Shown: positions 11,777-25,017, counted from the stretch's first letter. The stretch is 64,000 bases of DNA from Epiperipatus broadwayi (GCA_028023455.1 JAQFVV010000180.1:126001-190000), one strand, 5' to 3'. The notes: generated by a model from the letters alone, not told the origin. A program made the numbers and translations.

Positions 11777-12379
11777 CAAAATGTACCTGGGTAACTTCTG
11801 AGATTAAGTCTCTGGATCATATAATAAATAATCATGAAAAATATTCAAATCCAGAAAAGATTCGATTGGTAAAAGAAGTGGCAACTTTAAAAATCATTAA
11901 GAATTTACAAGTCTTTTGGGGATTACTCAACTTATATAAAAACGTTTTCCAAAATGTCATATATGTTAATGATATTATATGACTTATTATGATAAAATAA
12001 AAGTAAAAGCACAAGAAGTGCTTGAAAGAGAAGCTATAAAAAGTGCAAAATATTAAAAGCTTAGCGCTTTTGAGATTGATTGCTTCATATTCATAGCAAT
12101 ACTGAGCCATGCATAACAGAGAGATAATGTTGATAATATGGTAAGGAGAATGTTGGAGATAGTCAGAGGAACATAAAGTAAATTTCCAAAAAACAAAGGA
12201 CCTGCTTGTATTAAATAAACTCCTAATATATTACTGTAGTGACCTAAAATTGAGATGTCATCTCCCATTGTTGCTATGGAAATGAAAATTTGATAGTGCA
12301 TGCATCCAGAACTCTAATGTCAACTGAGAAATATTATTATTATCTGAATTCTACTGATATGTGTATGAATGAAAATTTA

Positions 12380-12556
12380 TTTTCTATACAGACCATCAAC
12401 CATTATTCAGAATTTTTTGTTAAAATAAAAAAAAACCTCTGGATTATGAAATCCAGAGGTTACTGAAATGGATAAATATCTTAGCCACATATGATTTTGA
12501 TATAAACTTCAAGCCTGGTAAAGTGTTTAGACATGCAGATGTTTTGTGATGTTTAC
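12380..12556 (+). pseudogene. gypsy RNase H tail and connection to integrase
   Basis: One frame reads TDHQPLFRIF, then EIQRLLKWINILATYDFDIN and FKPGKVFRHADVL before a stop. This matches the end of gypsy RNase H (TDH-PL ... LQRW...YDFDI-Y-PGK...-ADALS). It contains a perfect 12-bp inverted repeat (12434-12445 and 12450-12461), AACCTCTGGATT and its complement with a 4-nt loop. Confidence 0.7.
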
Positions 12557-12893
12557 CAGTGAGAGATAATGTACAATGTAAATTTATAGAAGTAAACTTA
12601 TTGGATGTGAATTTTAAAAATCTGGATAGCGTCAAAGTTTAAAGGATGGACAAATAGAGACTATGGATATACTGATGTAAAAAACTGAATTCGTTTTGGA
12701 TGACCAAACAACCTGCCAAGCTTTGTTGCCATGTGTAATTGGAGTGCCCATCAGAATTTATCTGTATGCAAGAGATGTATTCTGATGACTGACTAAGTAC
12801 TGATATCAATTGATGTTCAGAAGCAAATGCTCATATTGTTACACTATGGACATTCAAGTATGAAGGTATTGAAATGATTAAATGTTTGATTGA

Positions 12894-13283
12894 TTGAATC
12901 TAAACAAAGAAATTGAACAGACAGTAAAAATCTGTAATAAATACCTGTCTACAATGGATTTATTAAAAAACACTTACAAATCATGGATGGAGACTGAACA
13001 TTTATGGCAACATATGCCTATAAATTTTGCCAGTTCTCTGCAAGGATACTTGTTTTTAATCATAGTAGATTCATATTTTTGTTAGATCGAGTTTAAGTTC
13101 ATGAAAATTACTAACACAGACAGTATCATCAAAACCCTCCAAATTTTCACTACTCATGGCTACTTTCTATCTGACAATGAAACAAGATTAGCATCTGCTG
13201 TTTTTGGAAAATATTTAACAGATAAAGAGATGCAACATATCTTCACTCTGCCTTATCATCCAGTAGCTAATGGAATCCCTTGA
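12894..13283 (+). pseudogene. gypsy integrase core, broken
   Basis: Piece 12894-13085 reads like the region before and including the first core Asp: HMPINFASSLQGYLFLIIVD. Piece 13101-13283 continues with TLQIFTTHGYFLSDNETRLA, the second Asp block, and FTLPYHPVANGIP, which should be followed by the catalytic Glu but runs into a stop. The order and orientation fit the element. A stop at 13086 and another after the PYHP block inactivate it. Confidence 0.8.
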
Positions 13284-13420
13284 AAATGTGGTACTGCCTT
13301 AAAAAATGATAGTCACAGAAATGAATGAAGCATTGGTAGAATCATGTTTTACCAATACTTTACTCTATGCATATCTAATAATATGATCACTACTTTTTAT
13401 GCTTACACAAGCTGTTATGA

Positions 13421-13833
13421 CAGAGGCAAAACTCACCAAAAAGTAGTATTACTTAGTGCAAGCCTAAGTAGTTAATGGATGCAAGAAAGTTTGTACATAA
13501 ATTTTCCATCTAGTACCTACTCATCCAATATCTCTAGGGTAATTTTTAGTTTGTGGCTTTCATCATTGAGGAGCCTTGGATCTGGGACTTATTACTTTAT
13601 AGTTAACTAAAAAGATAAAAAGTGACTGTTGGAGGATTGCATTAGATCCTTAGGTCTATGCACAGTGCTTTCAGATCTAAAGCTCTTCACTGATAAATGT
13701 CACAAGTTAAAAACTACTCAGTGGATATTAGATGAGTAAGCACTAGATGAAAATTTTATCCACAAACTCTCTTGTATCCATTGATTATTCTGGCTTACAC
13801 TGAGTGGTGCTACTGTATAGATGCTTGCCTCTG
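13421..13833. mobile_element. Palindromic (foldback) MITE, copy 1
   Basis: The two ends are inverted repeats of about 110 bp. The left arm starts CAGAGGCAAAACTC (13421), and the right arm ends with the complement, GCCTCTG (to 13833). Inner landmarks are AGTGCAAGCC paired with GGCTTACACT and TAATGGATGCAAGAAAGTTT paired with AAACTCTCTTGTATCCATTG. The element interrupts the gypsy integrase region. A second, independent copy surrounds the hAT element at 59.9-62.6 kb, which shows that this is a family. No coding capacity. Confidence 0.8.
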
Positions 13834-14372
13834 TGAATAAAACACTAGCAAAGTTGTTATAACAAAAATGTTGTATACATTTAAATAAGCTGTTATCAAT
13901 TCAGAAAGGAACAGAAAAAAGTATTTTGGAAGGGAAAAACTCTATTACAAACTTAAGAACATTTATAGTGGGTGATACTGTATGTGCCAGAGATCTGATA
14001 AAAAGATATGGATTCCTAGTATTGTCAAGGACATTATTAAACTTGAAAATGAATTGCATGTCAGAAGACATATAAACCACCATATACTCAGTGATGTGAA
14101 GCATTGGACAAAATTGTTAGTAAACATATGCTAACCAATTCTAAATTGGAATCTAGGATAAGCAATGGGTGTGAGGATACCTCATTAGTTGAGCATTGAT
14201 AAGAATATTGAAGCCAATAACAGATCAAGTAAGAATATTTCAGATTTGTGATATCTATTAGCAAGATAGAAAATCAAGCACAACTAAATACAGAATGTGA
14301 TGAAATAAGATTCATAGCTGCACCTAGCATCAGGGATGTTTCTGAAGACTATTTTTTAGAGTGAAAGGGAGA

Positions 14373-15250
<878 letters not shown>

Positions 15251-15330
15251 TGACTGGTAGTAGTAAAAATACCTCTACATACACAACACTTATGGAATTC
15301 AAAATTATTTATTTTTTATTTACTTACATC

Positions 15331-15449
<119 letters not shown>

Positions 15450-15452
<3 letters not shown>

Positions 15453-16410
15453 AAATCTGAAGTTTTACATTTTTCTTATTTTATTAATTGTCACAAAATT
15501 ATTTCTGTTGAATCCCAAAAAGATTTGGGAGTTATATTTTCTAGTAATGGATCCTTTCTTCCTCATTTGGAAATGATTATTGGTAAAGCTTTAAAAATTA
15601 TAGGTACTATTCTAAGGTTTGGTCATCATTTCAGTGGTGATACAAAATTTAAATTATTTTTATCATTGGTTCTTCCCATCATTGAATATTGTTCAGTCAT
15701 TTGGAATCCTAGCTCTAAACAGGGATGTAACTTATTACAATCAGTGAGTAATAAGTTTTTTAAATATGTTTCTTTGGGAAATAAAACTGTTGTTCATCTT
15801 TCTTCTAGAAGACAATATAGAGATCTTAAATATCTTTATAAACTTGTTAATAAAATAGTTCTTTTATCTGACACAATTTCTACTGTTGTAATTAGATCTC
15901 ATGTGCATGATACTCGGTCTGCTTCTGTTTGTTACATTAAAACTTGTCATTCCAATGTTCTTAGATTTTCTCCTTTATTTAGACTGCCATATTTATATAA
16001 TCAGATTTGTAGTAATAATAATTACTTCAATTTAGATTATAATCAATTTTGTTATGTTATTAAATTTAAATGTCATATTTGATTGGTTTAACTTGATTTT
16101 GTTTATATATATATGTTAAATTGTTTTATTATTATTATTATTATTTTGTTACGCGCTTTATATTTATCCCTTTTATTTATTTGTTATTATTAATGTTTTA
16201 ATAATAATTGTTTATATGCTGATATTTAATTTTACTTTAGATTTTTAAATGTGTTAATTATCTTTTATTGAAATATGGCACATAATTATATTAATAATTT
16301 GTCATTTAAACTCATTTATGTATTTATATATTTGTTATGGTGCAATACTGTAATTGGCTTTATGCTGTAGTTTTGTACGGTAAATAAATGAATTGAATTG
16401 AATTGAATTA
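15450..16410 (+). mobile_element. 5'-truncated Jockey/CR1-like LINE
   Basis: An open frame from about 15450 to a stop at 16082 encodes the C-terminal RT/thumb region of a Jockey/CR1/L2-like LINE: SQKDLGVIFSSNGSFLPHL, then IIEYCSVIWNPSSKQGCNLL and YRDLKYLYKLVNKI. The catalytic palm and endonuclease are missing through 5' truncation, as usual for LINE insertions. After about 300 bp of 3' UTR the element ends in a short (AATTG)n tail (16389-16409), typical of LINEs with simple-repeat 3' tails. The remaining frame is intact over about 210 codons, so decay is modest. Confidence 0.8.
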
Positions 16411-19400
16411 TTATTATTGCATTTATTATTATAGCCTTAATATATATTACTTAATCTATTATTGTTAACTAAATTGTTTTGTTACTAAACTTGTATTAAT
16501 TTATTTAAAGTTATTGATGCTCTTCTGATTGGTATCTAATTAATACCCTCAAGATATAACAAATACACTTATTGCTTCACTTCTTTGCAGTCAGACCCAA
16601 CCAGTAACATTTGTGTACCTGATACACATGGCTTGCTTGAGTACAATCATGTTCTATTTGACTTCTTTAAAATTTGCATTTGAAATATTTGCATTTACAT
16701 CTATGGCTCAGTCTTAATAGGTATAACAATTAGCTTTAAGTTTAATTAAATAGATTACTGGAAAATTATGTACAGATCCAAGATGATATAAAAGGGATAC
16801 AAATCACTTTACTTTATAAATTTACAAATATCTGATAATTAAGCAAATGATTATTTGTCAAAACAGCTATAAAAATATTTATATTAACTTATAAAAAGAA
16901 TATTAAATTACTAAGAAATATATGCTTTAATCTAGAATTTTTCCATTCTTCGTTATAAAATCCAGAGTTACCATATATACAACAGTTTTTTCAAAGAGTC
17001 TGGTTATTTTACAATCTAGAGGACATATGTAAAATATTGGTAATGGTTGATGAATCTGTAAGATTCACTAGTAAACTTAAATTTCGTGTAGGAATTAATA
17101 CATGTAACAAATATTGAAATCTGATTCAACTAAGTAACAAAATGACACCATTTATTAATATAAATAAATTCTAAATGATTATTTTATTGTAGTCCTCTAG
17201 TGATTGATGTTGACCATGTCTCCAGGTATTTTTTTTATTTTAGAATATATATATATAATGCTTTTGTCAAAAACTTGGATGTTTAGCCATTAACATATAT
17301 ATTTATTGTACTAAATAGAAAGACTAATATAACAAAATTGGATTAGATTCAAAATTTTGAAGAGTTTGAAAATTTTAAACCATTATTTTGACTAACATTT
17401 TATGAATAAAAAGATAGTTCTGCTAGATGATTGCAGTCCAAATCAATGTTTTCTGTGCAACTTTTTTTAGTTGTCTATTTATCTTCTTTTTGTCCAACTT
17501 ATTCATCATTCTCTTTTTTGATTTCCTTTAGCTAACTGAATACCCATTCCTCACTCCACCCTTCTTTTTTGTATTTTTACTCTTTTAATTTATTAGAATT
17601 GCGAAAACTAATGGTCTGTTTTGCCTTTGTCTTTTAAAGTCAGTGTGTTCTTTAGTATCTTCAAAATCTCTCTTGATTTATTATCATACTGAAATATTTA
17701 ATAAGAATTTCTATGTTTTTATAATTATTTTGATATCCATATTTTCTGTTTTAATTTTTCCACTTTAACTTGCTAATTTATATATTGTTAATATTATTTT
17801 TTATAACACTTTAATTCCATAAATTCTATTTCTTTTTAAATAATTGTTAAGTTTATTTTACCAAATTATGTTTGTATTTAATTACTAATAATTGACAGGG
17901 AGACACTGCAGATAAATAAAATAGCAAAATAAGTCTTAACATAATTAGTGCATGGATATAGTTAAAGTACATACCCGAGAAGCACCTGCACAATCTGGAT
18001 ATATTATACATACTGAAGAGAAAAGCACCATGGGCTAATGTAAGAAACAATCATACAATGGTGACAGATCATTGAATTCATGACCCTAATGTTTCTGTAT
18101 GGATTGAAATAATAATAAAATAATGCAATTTCTTTGGGAGTATTTGCTCTTTGAGAGCAGGAAATAAATCTAATAAACAATAGAGATGACATGGATTTTT
18201 TATTTTTGTAAATATTATTTAGTATATTTTATATAGCTATTTATTTACTTTATATAATGTTAAATATAATATTTATCTGTAACTTGGTCTATTTAATACA
18301 TGTATTTTACTTGTGCCATTCCTATTGTAAATAACTTGTTTTTAAAGTTTTATCAGTCCATCTCAACTCTCATATCACAACCATCCATCAAAGAAACTCA
18401 GACCACATTATTTCCCTGTGTTTGCAATTTATAAAAAACTTTTAGTCATCAAATGAACGTAGAGAAATTTAACACTTAAATCTCCACACCCTTATTGATA
18501 TTTTGATACTTTTCATTATATTTCTATTTTTAATATCTCTCTATACTCTAGAAATGTTTGACTGTTAACATGGACTTAGAAATTTGAGGTGTTTTATATC
18601 ACTTAATCAATAAATCTTGTTCATGAGATGCATGCATAATGAAAGATAGTGGTTGAAATTTCTATATGGATAAACAGTGGAGTTGAGATGAGGAAAAGTC
18701 AAGATAACTTCAGTATATAGCAACATTCTTTAAAGGTAAAATTAAGTAAATACTTCCAAAGTCCGTCCATAATGTGGTATTTAAGCACAGAGTATTAACA
18801 TTTTAGCAAAACATTTTTATTGATTCAAATTAAAAAATAATTTTAAATTAATAAAGAAAGTTTTGAAAGATTGTCTTTTCTATTCCATAATATGGGAGTA
18901 AGTCAAATAATTACAGATGATTTTTTTGATCAAAATTATCTGCATAATTAGTTAAAATAAATTATCAATAAGAAACAAAAGAATCAGTAGAATGTTTTTT
19001 TATGCTAAATGGCTTTCTCAAGTAATGTTGATTTATTTGTAAAGATATTTAATAATACTTTTGGGATAAAGAGTAATCCCTAATTGAATGATTATTTCAC
19101 ATAACTGCTAAAAAACGTCCCTTTTACAATTCCAAAATCTGAGTAAATATAGAATAAGTTACTAGAAGGCAGTATAATCAGATTTCTAGAACATCTCCTT
19201 GCAATCTGGCTGAAAGCACAGACATTAGCTGTCAATGCATTCACATTTTTATGAATATTTTGATTACATTGCCATCTAATAGTTATTCTTTCCAAATTGT
19301 AAAAACAACTGTCACAGCCATTTAAATAAATGAGTCTTGAAAAACATAAAATATATAATATTTAAAAAAATGTTTCCTGAAATAATGAATCTCACTAATA

Positions 19401-19507
19401 TTAATGATATTATTGCTTAATAAAGTATCAGTAGATTCTTTAGATGTAAATCTACTTCCTAGGATATTACTCAACATGCTTAGACATGATGTATTTATTT
19501 ATTTCAG
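16411..19507. other. AT-rich non-coding stretch
   Basis: No gene or recognisable repeat is seen. Short open frames at 17853-18192 and 19092-19295 lack coding character. If the exons at 19.5-19.9 kb are real, this would be intron or upstream sequence of that gene. Confidence 0.45.
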
Positions 19508-19552
19508 ATTTTAATCAGCAGATGATTCCAAATCAAATGGGATGGTCACCTG
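19508..19552 (+). CDS. Candidate 45-bp internal exon of a host gene
   Basis: A pyrimidine-rich acceptor (TTATTTATTTCAG, ending 19507) is followed by 45 bases that are open in one phase and then by a strong donor (CCTG|GTAAG at 19553). The in-phase translation is FNQQMIPNQMGWSP, Gln/Met/Pro/Asn-rich, unlike the Lys/Asn/Ile/Phe-rich noise from surrounding AT-rich DNA. Its phase joins exactly to the next candidate exon, splitting a Gly codon. I do not recognise the protein. No upstream exon could be placed with confidence. A chance combination of splice-like signals is the main alternative. Confidence 0.35.
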
Positions 19553-19851
19553 GTAAGAACTTTTATTATTCATTCTACATTCGTGATTATATAACAAGGT
19601 AGATATTTGAAATATTAAAATGGTGGATAAATTATATAATGATCTGTTGTAGAGTTTCTCTAGCAGAAAAATTAATATACATAATATTAATTATTTGTTG
19701 GAATATTTCCATCATCTAATATTAAGAAGTATGTCTTTAGAAAAACTTTTAAACTTTATTTAAACTTTCTAAATACATTCAAGTGTAAGAAATATCACAC
19801 ATATTAGTATCTAACACAATGTTTCATATGACATTATTCTTTTTTCCTCAG

Positions 19852-20070
19852 GTGTCATTGGCCTTCTCATTGATAATACTAGCATGGAAATTGAACCCAG
19901 ACCTTTAAATTTTTGAATATTGAATTTTAAGTTATGCTCTAACAATACTGGTCAAGTTAAAATCACCTGAAGACCATTCAAAACATTGTGTTAAATATTG
20001 AGTTGTGCGATGTGATTAACAGTTGAATTTATATACAAAGTGCAAATAAAGTTTAATTTTTCTAAATACA
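19852..20070 (+). CDS. Candidate terminal exon with 3' UTR and poly(A) signal
   Basis: After a long pyrimidine tract and acceptor (TTCTTTTTTCCTCAG, ending 19851), the sequence is open for 20 complete codons, VIGLLIDNTSMEIEPRPLNF, to a TGA at 19914-19916. About 130 bp downstream AATAAA occurs at 20045-20050. The first two bases complete the Gly codon begun by the 19508-19552 segment, so both pieces read through in one frame. I infer a last coding exon and short 3' UTR. The product is unknown, and RNA evidence would decide. Confidence 0.35.
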
Positions 20071-20291
20071 TTCAGTTTTTAATATTAGATGAAAATACAA
20101 ATAATTAATACTAAAATGCCAACAACACAGATCCTTAGACAGTCATTAATATACATAATGTATTTCTAATTTAATATACTGAAGTAAAACATCAATATTA
20201 GTTCCATAAGAACAATTAAGCATTCTTAAAGAAATACTTATAAAGTAATAGAGATAATATTAATTTATATTAAAAGCTTTTATAACTATGT

Positions 20292-20541
20292 GCTAAAAAA
20301 CAAAGAAATTATTTTTACCTCAACCATAATTGAGGTTTTTTTAGATTTGACTCAAAATAAAAGCATGAGGGGGGGGGGGAGAATCCAAAAATTAATTAAA
20401 TTAATTAAGTCAATCCCTTGTTATAAAAATATGAATTGACTTAATTAATTTATGAACCCCCCAATGGTTTTATTTCAAGTTAAATTTAAAAACTACAATT
20501 GTGGTTGAAGAAAAAAAATATTTTTTTTGCTTTTTAGGACA
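20292..20541. mobile_element. Foldback element with ~110-bp arms
   Basis: Left arm words CAACCATAATTGAGGTTTTT, GACTCAAAATAAAAGCAT, a G-run and AATTAATTAAGTCAAT recur as reverse complements in the right arm (ATTGACTTAATTAATT, a C-run, ATGGTTTTATTTCAAGTT, AACTACAATTGTGGTTG). The loop is only about 20 bases. Arms are about 80% alike. Non-coding MITE-like hairpin. Confidence 0.8.
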
Positions 20542-20769
20542 TCATAAATGAAAGCATTTGATACAAAAAATAATTATTTCTATTATTTTTAAGTTTTTAG
20601 CTTTCAGAATTTTGTAATCATCTTTTTTAAAAGAAATTCATCTAGATATTAATTCAAATTTGCAAAATTATCTATGAATTATTCTAAAATCTTTCAAAAA
20701 ATTATTTATTATTAAAAAAATTGTTCATATTGATATTTAAAAATTCCAAAAAATTAGAATGCCAAAAAT

Positions 20770-20970
20770 TTATACTTGTTATTTATATCTTTTATTCAAT
20801 GTGTATTGATTTATTTCTCATTCTATGTATGTAAACAAAATTTAATGTTAATACTTTGGTCCATCATAAGTTAAAAGATGAATGATTTTCATATTTTTAG
20901 TCATTTATATACACATGTATTATATACATATATTAAATATGATATATACATAAGGGGTATTCATTTTAAC
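20770..20970 (+). repeat. Diverged repeat unit X, copy 1
   Basis: It aligns with 44,835-45,030 in the same orientation: TTTATTCAATGTGTATTGAT/TTCATTCAATATGCAGTGAT, CTTTGGTCCATCATAA in both, and AATATGATATATACATAA/AACATGATATATAGATAA. Alignment stops at about 20,970, exactly where the next palindromic element begins, so copy 2 marks the empty site. Confidence 0.75.
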
Positions 20971-22160
20971 TCTTTTCGGTTCTCGTCGATGAGCAACCAT
21001 ATCCCACTGGATGGTGCAGTTATCACGCTAAAACTATAAAATATGATCATTCACGGGCCGTTAATTATAATCATTTTGATGTGTTTTTTGTAATGCGAAA
21101 ATAAAAACAAAAGAAAATCGTCTTTTTTAAATATTATTTAATTTTAAATATTATTTTTTATTAACGTATACAAATTAAATGATAATAATAAATGTAAAAT
21201 AAAATAAACAAATTACAATTTGATTCGTCTTTTTTAATTTTCTTTTTATTAGAAAAATCAATTTTCTATCGGAGATTTTTTTACTAGAGTTACGGCTTTT
21301 TTTTTTTGTTGTTTACCGCTATTTTTTATTTCAAATAGAATCACAACTAAAAGTAAAAGTTGTTACGGTTAGTTTTAGGGTTAGCTTTAGGGTTAGGTTT
21401 ACAGTTAAAATAAAAAATATCAAAATCGTATTTTTGTAAATATTTTTTTTTACTAACATCTATAAAATAAATGATAACAATAAACGTAAACTATATTCAA
21501 CAAAGTATAACAGTAGTCGGAGAAAAGAAAGAAACTAAAACTTTTTTAAACAATGACAAATATATATAAAATGTTTATAATATATGCTTTTTATGACATT
21601 TTAAAAAACAGTGTACAATTGTACTTTTCTTACTGGATATTTTTGTGTTAACGCTCTTTTTTATTTCAAAAATGTACACACTCGTGGAAATGTTACGAAC
21701 AGTACGTTACTTGACGCGTAACCTAATTCCAATTCACTTTATACATATATCTCGTCAACATTTACTACTTAAAACTTCAATACACTATGGTGTAAAAAGT
21801 CTGTTAATTATTACTTTACAAAATCTGAATATTTCAATACTTTAAAATAAAATAAAAATCCAATGAAAATAACATTTCCATCCAATTAAAAAATCACACC
21901 CTCTCCCCAAGCCGTAACCTTTTTATAAACTGTGTGAAGTGGGGAAAATGTATTTGCTGCATAAACATACATGCTGTACTGCGACATGACATAGCGGCCT
22001 GCAATCCTTAGTACAACATAAAAGGTTGTATTGTAGAAAATGCGGGTTCGAACGTGTCGGCCGCGGATAACGGCATTTTTATGTGTTTTAGCGCGAAAAC
22101 AGCGCCATCCAGTGGGATATGTTGGTTCATCGATGACTTAAGACCTGTAGAGATTCCTAC
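20971..22160. mobile_element. MITE/DNA transposon with ~75-bp terminal inverted repeats
   Basis: The left end contains TCGATGAGCAACCATATCCC and ACTGGATGGTGCAGTT (20986-21027). The right end contains the complement of TCGATGAACCAACATATCCC and ACTGGATGGCGCTGTT (22092-22133). Both then continue with TCACGCTAAAAC or TCGCGCTAAAAC and a CCG-rich block. The outermost boundary is about 20,970, judged from the empty repeat X at 45.03 kb. No transposase frame is present. The interior is markedly TTTTT/CG-containing and different from its surroundings. Confidence 0.75.
21982..22059 (+). ncRNA. tRNA-like segment inside the MITE
   Basis: CGACATG (21982-21988) can pair with CGTGTCG (22053-22059). TACAAC/GTTGTA closes a 7-nt loop, ATAAAAG. 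GCGGGTTCGAACG carries a B-box-like GGTTCGAAC, and ATAGCGGCCTGCAA is a weak A box. The T-arm and acceptor stem cannot both form in standard spacing, so this is not a functional tRNA. It may be a tRNA-derived promoter remnant. Confidence 0.25.
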
Positions 22161-22254
22161 TATCGCATTTTTATACGCATGTGCTTGAGGCTACAGCCTT
22201 AATGAATATTACTTGTAGCAGAAAATAAATATCAGGTCATAATATTATGATGAT

Positions 22255-23014
22255 ACACAATGAGTAAATCTAACTATTATTAATGTCTTATCAATCCAAC
22301 AATGACTTGCTACTGGATAATGATGATGATATGTGGTTTATTTAGGCTAAGAAATATAATTTTAAAATTTTGAATGAAGTAATTATCAGTTTAATCTCAT
22401 GTAGTGCTGACAAAGAACAGAAAAGTGAATTTATACATTAGGACCATCTCTATCTACACTAAGAGTAATCAAAAATGTACCTAAAAAAAGAATGACAATC
22501 TCCAAAAACAATCAACCTTATCAATTGCCAAAATAATAAAGACATATAATACACCATATGTGGTTGCAATACCAAATATGATATTTCCAAGGGAAAAAGA
22601 TAAACAAAAGCAATGAACCTAATGATGGCATCAATCCAAAATACTCACCTGCATTCTGAAGGCAAATAAATGTGCTATTGCTTTGCCACTGAACATATAA
22701 GAAAGGTGGAAATGTAGCTTCAAACAAAGCATTTATACAAACATGAAATATAAGATACAGACTAAGAGAGAGAGAGACCAGGCTCACATCTCTTTATAAA
22801 ATATAGAGGATATATAAATAAGGAAAGATAAGCCTCCTATCCCTTGGAAACATAAATTGGCAAAATAAGCTTATAGCAAATACACAAGAGAGAAATTATT
22901 TCTAATCTCTTAATAAATATAATTGTTAATTGATCTATAAAACCAATAAGATAATTATTTTGTGTCAAATCTAACTTCATAAAATATAGCCTATAATAAA
23001 TACTTTAATAAGAA
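22255..23014 (+). repeat. Duplicated segment copy A, left part
   Basis: From CAATGAGTAAATCTAACTAT this aligns collinearly with 38,890-39,715 (CAATGAGTAAATCTAACTAT there too), including CTGACAAAGAACAGAAAAGT/CTGGCAAAGAACAGAAAAAT and CCCTTGGAAACATAAATTG in both. Divergence is roughly 10-20% with indels. No coding sequence is recognised. The alignment is interrupted at 23,014 by a Penelope-like insertion and resumes at about 25,363. Confidence 0.85.
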
Positions 23015-23301
23015 TACAATATTCAAATATGTTTAAAAATACATATATACAAGCAACAAAGATTACAAATTATAAAATTATTATATAAAAGCCTTTTTCG
23101 GCAAATTATGTTTTTTTGCCCTTTTCAATATGTCTCCACGATTTAAAGCACATACAGTGACATCTATATCAATACATGAGAGAAGATAGATAAACAAATG
23201 GATATCTGACATGATCTATTATATGTTTTTTTTCCCCCTCAATTCTACTACAAAATTACTCTGTTATATCTATTGAATGGATATATATCCACATATATTA
23301 A

Positions 23302-23991
23302 TTAATTAACTATCCATTCTTTATCCGTTAACCACTTATTATTTAACTTAATGGATGTTTTGTATATATTCATACAATTGATTTTATTATACATGATGTA
23401 GTTTGTTTCATATATTTTACGTCTATTAACATTTTTAATATAATCAAGAACACTTATATTATCAATACAATTTATTTTATGTCCATACTGCAAATAATGA
23501 ACATATAACACAGATCTATCATCTTTCCTACCAATAGCATTATTGTGTTCTTTAGCTCTTTCTCCCAATTGCTTTGACATCTGGCCATAGTAAATCATAT
23601 TACAAAAATTACATCTAATTTTATAAACCATTCCTCTCTTATATTTTATATCATCTTTCATTCTACAATTAGTTATCAATTTATCCAAATTTTTGCTATT
23701 AGCCCACCCCACGTTAATGTTTTTATCTAGATAATTTTTACTTTTTTTATTTAATATATTATATACACTAGGCAAATATGAAATTTTTATCCACTTCTTT
23801 TGTTTATTAGTCCTACATCTATTATTATTCGTGCTATTTACTCCATGTTGTGAAAATATATTGTCAATACTATGTGCTGCATATCCATATCCCATATATG
23901 TTTGTTTAAATTTATCCTTCTGTAACATAGCAATATTTCTATCTGTATTAAATCTATCGTTCTTATATTTAAAATTCTTAATTACACTCAT
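23302..23991 (-). pseudogene. Inverted copy of the GIY-YIG part of the Penelope-like ORF
   Basis: The minus-strand frame of 229 codons is nearly identical to residues 91-319 of the plus-strand frame at 24058-25017. I see only about five residue differences, for example AAHSIDN versus VAHSIDN, NNAIGRK versus NDAIARK and VNRRKIY versus VNRCKIY. It lacks any RT catalytic box because the copy starts downstream of it. The frame is open to the same stop. Confidence 0.85.
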
Positions 23992-24057
23992 CTTTTGTAT
24001 CCATGGTTGTTTTGAATCAATTGATATAATTTTCCTTAATTTATAATCTTTAATAAA

Positions 24058-25017
24058 ATGCTTAATTATAATATCATTATTTTGAGATACGTAGATGATA
24101 GTTTGATAATTGGTAATAAGAGGGCAATATATAAATTATATAAACAATTTAATAATAATGTTGATAATATTAGGTTTACTATGAAAGAAATTGATAATGA
24201 AATAAGGTATTTAGATATTGAAATTATTTTAAATCAAAATAATGATATTATAATTAAGCATTTTATTAAAGATTATAAATTAAGGAAAATTATATCAATT
24301 GATTCAAAACAACCATGGATACAAAAGATGAGTGTAATTAAGAATTTTAAATATAAGAACGATAGATTTAATACAGATAGAAATATTGCTATGTTACAGA
24401 AGGATAAATTTAAACAAACATATATGGGATATGGATATGTAGCGCATAGTATTGACAATATATTTTCACAACATGGAGTAAATAGCACGAATAATAATAG
24501 ATGTAGGACTAATAAACAAAAGAAGTGGATAAAAATTTCATATTTGCCTAGTGTATATAATATATTAAATAAAAAAAGTAAAAATTATCTAGATAAAAAC
24601 ATCAACGTGGGGTGGGCTAATAGCAAAAATTTGGATAAATTGATAACTAATTGTAGAATGAAAGATGATATAAAATATAAGAGAGGAATGGTTTATAAAA
24701 TTAGATGTAATTTTTGTAATATGATTTACTATGGCCAGATGTCAAAGCAATTGGGAGAAAGAGCTAAAGAACACAATGATGCTATTGCTAGGAAAGATGA
24801 TAGATCTGTGTTATATGTTCATTATTTGCAGTATGGACATAAAATAAATTGTATTGATAATATAAGTGTTCTTGATTATATTAAAAATGTTAATAGATGT
24901 AAAATCTATGAAACAAACTACATCATGTATAATAAAAACAACTGTATGAATATATACAAAACATCCATTAAGTTAAATAATAAGTGGTTAATGGATAAAG
25001 AATGGATAGTTAATTAA
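24058..25017 (+). pseudogene. Penelope-like RT C-terminus plus GIY-YIG endonuclease
   Basis: The frame of 319 codons opens with RYVDDSLIIG, the catalytic RT palm box with both Asp residues, from 24086. A linker follows, then a GIY-YIG nuclease: GMVYKIRCNFCNMIYYGQMS (with the paired Cys typical of Penelope nucleases), QLGERAKEHN, YLQYGHKINC and a likely catalytic Glu in KIYETNYIMYN. The nuclease would nick target DNA to prime reverse transcription. The N-terminal RT fingers and palm are missing. The ATG at 24058 and about nine codons lie in the antisense of the left inverted arm, so this start is a by-product of the rearrangement. The frame reaches a natural stop, TAA, at 25015-25017. Confidence 0.85.

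Noticed and set aside
21346-21405. Telomere-like TTAGGG words
   Set aside because: Only a few degenerate units inside a MITE; not a telomere or a clear interstitial telomeric array.
22630-22695. Minus-strand exon-like segment ending CAG|GTGAGT in copy A of the duplication
   Set aside because: The donor is absent in copy B (CTACATTC context), the frame is not conserved between copies, and no neighbouring exon fits.
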